Shown here one piece after another: positions 51,465 to 56,123 of a DNA stretch of 56,123 nt (the stretch's first letter is position 1; the number at the start of each line of letters is the position of its first letter). This stretch comes from Bacillota bacterium. GTDB lineage: Bacteria; Bacillota; UBA4882; UBA8346. The DNA lies in contig JAEYGI010000038.1 of the NCBI GenBank assembly GCA_023402395.1, positions 1 to 56,123 on the forward strand, written 5' to 3'. The notes under the pieces are model-generated. The model saw only the letters and a list, made by a program, of their open reading frames with translations. It had not been told where the DNA came from and did not search any database. A program made the translations under genes and the position numbers.

Positions 51465-52879
51465 ATACCTACGATGCGATTGTCGTCGGCTCCGGCGTCA
51501 GTGGCTTAACCGCAGCCTTGATTTTGGCCAAAGAAGGGCAAAGGGTGGCTTTATTTGAAAAGGACCGCGATATCAATCCCTTGATCCGACCCTATAAACG
51601 GAAAGGGTGTGAATGCAGTCCGGGGTTGCATATCAGCGGGTGGATGGATGAAGGGGAAGTGGTTGCTTCTTTTTTAAAATATTTGAACCTTTCCGACGGC
51701 GTTGAAAAAGAATTGAATGAAAACGGATTCGGCGATGTGATTATCGGTTCGGACCGATACCATTTTCCGAGGGGATTCGACAATGTAGAAAAAAGCCTTT
51801 TATCCTATTTTCCCGAGAGCGCCGCGGCAATTCGCAATTATATGGGACAGGTCAAGGAAGCCAATGAACGGGCATTTTATATCAATCATAAATTGGCTGC
51901 CGGGGCCGATTATCATAGCCGGTTTGACGCCTCGGATCATTTTACGCTCAAGGATTGCTTGAAACAGTATCATGCATCCCCCAAATTAATCGACACGCTG
52001 GGAATGTTCAACTATGTTCTCATGGGAAGCAAGGCCGATGAAGTTCCGTTTAAGGTCCACGCCTTTGTTCTGGGAGGGTTCTATCAATCGCCGGGCTTTT
52101 TCACGATTAACGGGATCAACCGGTTATTATCCAATTTCCAACGGGAACTGGCCCGTTTCAGAGTCAGACTTTATACGAATTCGGAAATCGCCGAAGTATT
52201 GATCGGCAGTAGCCGGAACGCCGTTGGGGTTAAAACGGTAAGCGGCGATCAATATTTCGCCCCCAATATCATCGTGTCATTTAATCCAAAGTCTTTGAAC
52301 GAAAAAATAAAACCGAACACCCTGCGCCCGATTTACCGGCGGCGTTTGGATGAGGCCGAAAACACCTTTGGGTTTTATGTGGCGTTTTATAAACTAGCGG
52401 ATGATGAGAATATCGAAATCGAGAATCTGATTTATTATAACGATAACTTGAACATGGCTTTGGGAGCAACGGTTAACCGTTCGGGCGGGAATCAGGTTCT
52501 TTCGGTTTTTTTGTCGGATCCGGATCCAATGATTTTCGATGACCCGGAAGAACGAACCAAACGGGCCGAAAGAAAACTTGAATTGCTGGAAAGCGTAATT
52601 TATGAGAAATTGCCTGATTTGAGAGGAAAGCTGACCTTGCTCGATTACTTGAAACCTTGGTCGTTTGAGCGGTATACCAGCACCATTAACGGTTCGGCTT
52701 ACGGGATCAAACAAACCTCGAATTCAATCGGGTTTCAGCATAAGGTTCCCATTCACGGGTTGTATCTGGTTGGGCAGTCCATCTACCCCGGTTACCTGGG
52801 AGCGATGATCTCCAGTTTTAGTTTGGCGATGGAATTATTTGAAAGCAATGAGTTTTGGCCGAGGGTTACAAACCAATGA
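51461..52879 (+). CDS. CrtI-like FAD-dependent oxidoreductase (phytoene desaturase/retinol saturase family)
   Basis: 472 residues. N-terminal FAD-binding Rossmann motif YDAIVVGSGVSGLTAALILA, and the C-terminal FAD motif LYLVGQSIYPGYLGAMISSF. The start TTG 51461 overlaps the ketosynthase stop; TTG 51440, 9 bases after GGGGG, would add 7 residues. The family adds or removes hydrogen in conjugated chains. Here it may desaturate or partly saturate the polyene, or reduce an isolated bond. Similar oxidoreductases occur in flexirubin clusters. Ends in a 4-bp overlap with the next ketosynthase. Confidence 0.85.
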   Translation: MNTYDAIVVGSGVSGLTAALILAKEGQRVALFEKDRDINPLIRPYKRKGCECSPGLHISGWMDEGEVVASFLKYLNLSDGVEKELNENGFGDVIIGSDRYHFPRGFDNVEKSLLSYFPESAAAIRNYMGQVKEANERAFYINHKLAAGADYHSRFDASDHFTLKDCLKQYHASPKLIDTLGMFNYVLMGSKADEVPFKVHAFVLGGFYQSPGFFTINGINRLLSNFQRELARFRVRLYTNSEIAEVLIGSSRNAVGVKTVSGDQYFAPNIIVSFNPKSLNEKIKPNTLRPIYRRRLDEAENTFGFYVAFYKLADDENIEIENLIYYNDNLNMALGATVNRSGGNQVLSVFLSDPDPMIFDDPEERTKRAERKLELLESVIYEKLPDLRGKLTLLDYLKPWSFERYTSTINGSAYGIKQTSNSIGFQHKVPIHGLYLVGQSIYPGYLGAMISSFSLAMELFESNEFWPRVTNQ

Positions 52880-54135
52880 AACTAAACAAAGTCGTGATAA
52901 CCGGCATCGGCGCGGTTTCTCCCTTTGGCAACGGAGTGAAATCTTTATCCGAGGGAGTATTTGCAAACCGTTCCGGCATTAGCAATATCGGAGCCATTTG
53001 GAAAGAAAGCGTCTCGGACATTTTATGCGAAGTCGGCGGCGCGATATCCTTTGATTTGCATGAGAAAACCATTCCCCGCGATATCCGGCGGAACATGGGG
53101 AGAGTTTCCATCCTCGCTTGTCTGGCGGCGCGGGAAGCAGCCGATATGGCGGGCCTGACGGAGGAGCATTTCGCTTCCCGGGACTATGGGGTATCCTTTG
53201 GCTCAACTACCGGCAGCAGCCAGGCGATCATTGATTTCACTTCCCGGTTTGTCCGGGAAAAAAGCCTGTCTTCCATTAAATCCGGACAATTCTTTCAAAT
53301 CATGTCGCATACGGCGGCCGCCAACATTGCTTGTTATTTTAATATCAAGGGCAGGGTTTTGTCGCCGAACAGCGCTTGTTCCTCGGCGGCGCAATCCATC
53401 GGACTGGCTTATGAAGCGGTGAAGTACGGCCTTCAAAAGGGAATGATCTGCGGCGGAGCAGAAGAATTGCATGTAACGACCGGCGCCACGTTTGATCTGC
53501 TGCAAGCGGCTTCTTTTCACTATAATGACCGTCCGGATGAAACGCCACGGCCATTCGATAAAGACCGGGATGGAACGGTTTGCGGCGAGGGCGGCGGCGC
53601 GCTGGTCCTGGAAAGTGAAGCCAGCGCCAGGCGGCGGGGAGCCCGAATTCTCGGAGAGATCGCCGGTTTTGCCACTTTTTCCAGTGGGGAACATATGTCC
53701 CGCGTAACCGAGGAAGGGCTGGTGGCGGGGATGGAGCGGTTCTTCGCGGAAGCCGGGGTTTCCGCCTCGGAAGTCGATTATATCAATGCCCATGGGACGG
53801 GTACCATCGTTGGCGATTCGGAAGAATCGATCGCATTGGAAAAAGTCTTTAACTCCAGGGGGTATCATCCGTATGTCAGCAGCTTGAAAGGACATCTCGG
53901 ACATACGCTGGGCGCGAGCGCCGCTCTGGAATTAATCGTTTGTCTCGAAATGATCGGCAAAGGCTGCCTGGTTCCCACCAAAAACTTGGAGAATCCCGAT
54001 CCGAACTGCGGCGCAATCAATTATCTGCGGGAATTCAAAGCGGTTAAGCCCCGCTTGATAATGAAGGACAGTTTTGCGTTCGGAGGCGTAAATTCTATTT
54101 TATTGCTAAGGAGTTATGACGATGGCAACCAATGA
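52876..54135 (+). CDS. Beta-ketoacyl-ACP synthase (FabF-like), complete triad
   Basis: 419 residues, full FabF length, from the ATG overlapping the oxidoreductase stop. Cys168 (NSACSSAAQSIG), His306 (NAHGTGTIVGD) and His343 (GHLGHTLGASAA) complete the triad. PFDKDRDGTVCGEGGGALVL and SFAFGGVNSILLL are typical. It is the fourth active-looking ketosynthase of the locus; starter condensation, elongation and a second chain could be divided among them. Confidence 0.92.
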   Translation: MKLNKVVITGIGAVSPFGNGVKSLSEGVFANRSGISNIGAIWKESVSDILCEVGGAISFDLHEKTIPRDIRRNMGRVSILACLAAREAADMAGLTEEHFASRDYGVSFGSTTGSSQAIIDFTSRFVREKSLSSIKSGQFFQIMSHTAAANIACYFNIKGRVLSPNSACSSAAQSIGLAYEAVKYGLQKGMICGGAEELHVTTGATFDLLQAASFHYNDRPDETPRPFDKDRDGTVCGEGGGALVLESEASARRRGARILGEIAGFATFSSGEHMSRVTEEGLVAGMERFFAEAGVSASEVDYINAHGTGTIVGDSEESIALEKVFNSRGYHPYVSSLKGHLGHTLGASAALELIVCLEMIGKGCLVPTKNLENPDPNCGAINYLREFKAVKPRLIMKDSFAFGGVNSILLLRSYDDGNQ

Positions 54136-54382
54136 GATATTTGAGAAAGTCAAAGCAGTGTTTGTCGAGGAATTTGAAATTGAAGAGAATTTAATCTCCA
54201 AGGAATCATTGATCTTTGATGAATTGGGCTTGGATAGTTTGGACAGCGTGGATTTGATCGTGGCCTTGGAAAAAAAGTTTAATTTCAAGATCGATCGCGC
54301 CAACGACGGGCCGGTAATTTCGCAGATCCGAAGCATTCAGGATATTATTTCGTATGTCGAATCAAAACATCTTACTCAATAG
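54122..54382 (+). CDS. Acyl carrier protein 2
   Basis: 86 residues from ATG 54122 (AAGGAG 8 bases upstream; ATG 54116 is too close to it). FDELGLDSLDSVDLIVAL holds the phosphopantetheine-binding Ser39. It overlaps the end of the ketosynthase gene by 14 bp and closes the biosynthetic locus. The sequence differs strongly from ACP 1 (34122). Confidence 0.9.
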   Translation: MATNEIFEKVKAVFVEEFEIEENLISKESLIFDELGLDSLDSVDLIVALEKKFNFKIDRANDGPVISQIRSIQDIISYVESKHLTQ

Positions 54383-54434
54383 AAAATTTAGGTTCAATCC
54401 CCTTATTTAACGGGTAAACGGCTCGCATGCCATT

Positions 54435-54490
54435 ACCCCGGCGGGGTTATCGACAGAAGACGGCTGCAGGGTCGTCTTTTTAATTTTTGT
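54435..54490 (+). terminator. Rho-independent terminator of the biosynthetic locus
   Basis: A small hairpin ACCCCGCCGGGGT-like (54435-54447) is followed by AAGACG / CGTCTT (54457-54478) and TTTTTAATTTTTG. Confidence 0.7.
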
Positions 54491-54511
54491 GATTTTATAG
54501 AAAGTTGTATC

Positions 54512-54536
54512 AAGGGGTGAATATTTTCACCCTTTT
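54512..54536 (+). terminator. Second hairpin terminator
   Basis: AAGGGGTGAA / TTTCACCCTTTT, symmetric, followed by TTTTGATTCTTTT; it can work on both strands. Confidence 0.55.
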
Positions 54537-54627
54537 GATTCTTTTGGGGGGAAAATATTCAGCCTTTATCCGATCAAAACCAGGGGTTATATTATAGATT
54601 GACCCGTTATGCTAAATCAAAACAAGT

Positions 54628-54775
54628 TATATAAGATGAAAAAAGTTTTTAGGAAATAAATTCACATCCCTGCGCCTCGGCTGTGAATGGGCAAACGATT
54701 AAATTTTTTTATCTTATGAATCAAGGAAATATGTCGCAATTTATCCTGGCGTTCAAAAACTTGTTGCAACATATA
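54628..54775 (+). repeat. Compound foldback element D-C, copy 2
   Basis: Unit D has ends ATAAGATGAAAAAA / TTTTTTTATCTTAT with an inner stem ATTCACA / TGTGAAT; unit C has ends ATGTCGCAA / TTGCAACAT-like. The whole is homologous to the reverse complement of 12263-12408. The rest of the 54383-54945 spacer shows no gene. Confidence 0.6.
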
Positions 54776-54945
54776 AAGCCAAAAAAGCGGTTTAATTATT
54801 AAAAACTGCCTAGCATGTCCTAATCCCATATTGTTGCTCGATCATCAAATTGGCAGCACTTATCGTAAAATCGGTGCTAAAACCATCGAGAGTCCTCAGC
54901 AGATTATAACTTGAATTATATAATCTAATCTAAGGAGGGTATATC

Positions 54946-55317
54946 ATGAACCAAACTAAGTTTACCGCTGTTTTATTAATTCTCGCATTGTCCATCATCA
55001 CAGGATGTGGTGGTGGCGGGTCGAAGAAGCCACCGGCTGGAAAAGGCAGTATCTCGGGTCAAATTGTCAGTAGTTCGGGATTGTCGGTTTATAAAGCCAA
55101 AGTTAGTATCGGAAAGATCGAGACTCAGACCGATCGCGAGGGGAACTTTGCCTTAACGGGCCTTCCCACGGGCAATCAGAAATTGGTTATTGAGAAAAAC
55201 GGTTATCAAAAGCAAGAGAACGACGTGGCGGTTACTGAGAGTGTTACCAACCATAATATAACGCTTCAGCCCAACTCCAGTTCAGCAACGATAAAAGGAG
55301 AGGTGACCTTTGAATAA
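54946..55317 (+). CDS. Lipoprotein with carboxypeptidase-regulatory-like domain
   Basis: 123 residues. Signal peptide with a lipobox LSIITGC (Cys21) followed by a flexible GGGGSKKPPAGKG stretch. The body GSISGQIVSSSGLSVYKAKV and TQTDREGNFALTGLPTGNQK is a CarboxypepD_reg-like beta sandwich. AAGGAGGG precedes the ATG. It overlaps the next gene by 8 bp, so the two exported proteins are coupled and probably act together at the cell surface. Confidence 0.8.
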   Translation: MNQTKFTAVLLILALSIITGCGGGGSKKPPAGKGSISGQIVSSSGLSVYKAKVSIGKIETQTDREGNFALTGLPTGNQKLVIEKNGYQKQENDVAVTESVTNHNITLQPNSSSATIKGEVTFE

Positions 55318-56123
55318 GCGATGGACCAAACTAGTCACGATAATACTGGGATCTCTTATTTTATTATCCTGGATTGTACCGGCGGCATTTGGCGCGGATA
55401 CGGTAAATGTCACGCCGAAGCTAATGTTCGCCAAACCTTTGAATTCCGCTGGACAATCGACCGCATGGAGCGGAAATATAACGGTTGATATTGTGTTACA
55501 AGGTGCTAATGGCTTGGAGTATTCGACCCAAGTGCTTGTCACGCCGGGGAATAAAGGAAGTTTTACGTTGGAAGGGATCCCGGCCGGAGTCAATTATCTA
55601 TTAACGACTACCGCCAAAGATTCGGCCAATAACAGTGCCACTCTCCGGGCGTTGATACCGAACTTGGCAGTGAATCAAAATTTATCCGTTGAAGTGAATA
55701 AAACGACCAGTCTGGTTGTGGATGTTATTGAACTGATCGCTGGGAACTCGGGAACAACTATTCAATCAATACCACCGGAGACAATCACGACTGTTCAAAA
55801 AGATGTCAATGACAACCCAACCGCCACCGCCGAACAGATCGCTACAAAATATTACGTTGGCGGTTATACTGTATCCGGTAAAGTAACCGACAGTAGTGGG
55901 GCCGGAATTGCCGGAGTAACAATTGGCTTTAGCGGCGGATTTGGAAGCGTAACTACCGATTCCAGCGGGACTTGGAATAAAACCGGATTAACCGGGACGG
56001 TAACGGTAACGCCGTCGAAGAGCGGCTACACCTTTAGCCCGGCCAGCGCCAGCGTTAGCGGGGCCAATACCGCGGTCAACTTCACCGGGACAGCGGCAGC
56101 GACCACTTATAACGTTTCCGGGA
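55310..56123 (+). CDS. Exported repeat protein, 5' part (runs off the window)
   Basis: An open frame of 271 codons from TTG 55310 continues without stop to the window end. Signal peptide KRWTKLVTIILGSLILLSW, cleavage near AFGAD. After about 190 residues a domain starts with YTVSGKVTDSSGAGIAGVTI and ends near SVSGANTAVNFTG, and a second copy seems to begin at TYNVSG at the very end. These are carboxypeptidase-regulatory-like/bacterial-Ig-type repeats of large surface proteins. The start rests on GGAGAGGTGA about 5 bases upstream. Total length unknown. Confidence 0.8.
   Translation, partial: MNKRWTKLVTIILGSLILLSWIVPAAFGADTVNVTPKLMFAKPLNSAGQSTAWSGNITVDIVLQGANGLEYSTQVLVTPGNKGSFTLEGIPAGVNYLLTTTAKDSANNSATLRALIPNLAVNQNLSVEVNKTTSLVVDVIELIAGNSGTTIQSIPPETITTVQKDVNDNPTATAEQIATKYYVGGYTVSGKVTDSSGAGIAGVTIGFSGGFGSVTTDSSGTWNKTGLTGTVTVTPSKSGYTFSPASASVSGANTAVNFTGTAAATTYNVSG

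Noticed and set aside
25827..54382. True flexirubin/dialkylresorcinol cluster
   Set aside because: No DarA aromatase or DarB KSIII-type enzyme is seen; only the aryl-polyene half is supported.

Overview
The window looks like the chromosome of a spore-forming, probably outer-membrane-bearing (diderm) member of the Firmicutes. Evidence for the Firmicute side: strong AGGAGG-type ribosome binding sites, many GTG/TTG starts, CotF-type spore coat genes (14846-15289), a DUF2225 protein, and a CUT1 sugar operon under LacI control. Evidence for an outer envelope: a sugar-binding protein with a cleavable signal peptide but no lipobox, a LolA-like carrier, a BamE/SmpA-like exported protein, a LolCDE-like ABC transporter and an LpxL/HtrB-type acyltransferase. 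The exact genus cannot be read from the sequence.

Left part (1-25.6 kb) is ordinary accessory and metabolic content: ndk; a truncated TIM-barrel gene; an AraC regulator divergent from an Fsr-like MFS pump; a frameshift-split glycosidase-like protein; a DUF2225 protein; a LacI-controlled glycoside operon (GH3 glycosidase, binding protein and two permeases, no ATPase) with two identical palindromic operators; a minus-strand spore-coat/ferritin-like set; an envelope set (small membrane protein, methyltransferase, frameshifted membrane sulfatase); a frameshifted DUF1801 gene; two paralogous MFS pumps; and a 2,3-diketogulonate-reductase-like dehydrogenase.

Right part (25.8-54.4 kb) is one continuous biosynthetic locus of about 28 kb that resembles aryl-polyene/flexirubin clusters of Gram-negative bacteria. 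It holds a PaaK-like aromatic acid ligase, a tyrosine/phenylalanine ammonia-lyase (MIO type), a fused double-hotdog dehydratase, a 4HBT thioesterase, four ketosynthases with intact Cys-His-His triads, two ketosynthase-like proteins without the cysteine, two ACPs, FabG, an O-methyltransferase and a CrtI-like FAD oxidoreductase. Two lipid acyltransferases, GT1 and GT2 glycosyltransferases, an alpha/beta-hydrolase fused to a radical-SAM/SPASM enzyme, and a B12-radical-SAM enzyme are candidate tailoring genes. An ABC-FtsX-FtsX-LolA export set seems to stand where the known clusters carry an MMPL exporter. The inferred product is an aryl-capped polyene acid attached to a (glyco)lipid and moved outward. 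This is inference from gene families.

Non-coding DNA is unusually patterned. Four unrelated intergenic spacers are built of degenerate units kept in an exact 21-bp register (one as 63 = 3 x 21 bp), the clearest being a GATC array at 41542-41860 with strict 8+13 bp spacing. Two families of foldback elements (about 78 bp A and B units, about 150 bp D-C units) recur in the sugar operon, the biosynthetic locus and its right border. The right end holds a small lipoprotein and the start of an exported repeat protein that runs off the window.
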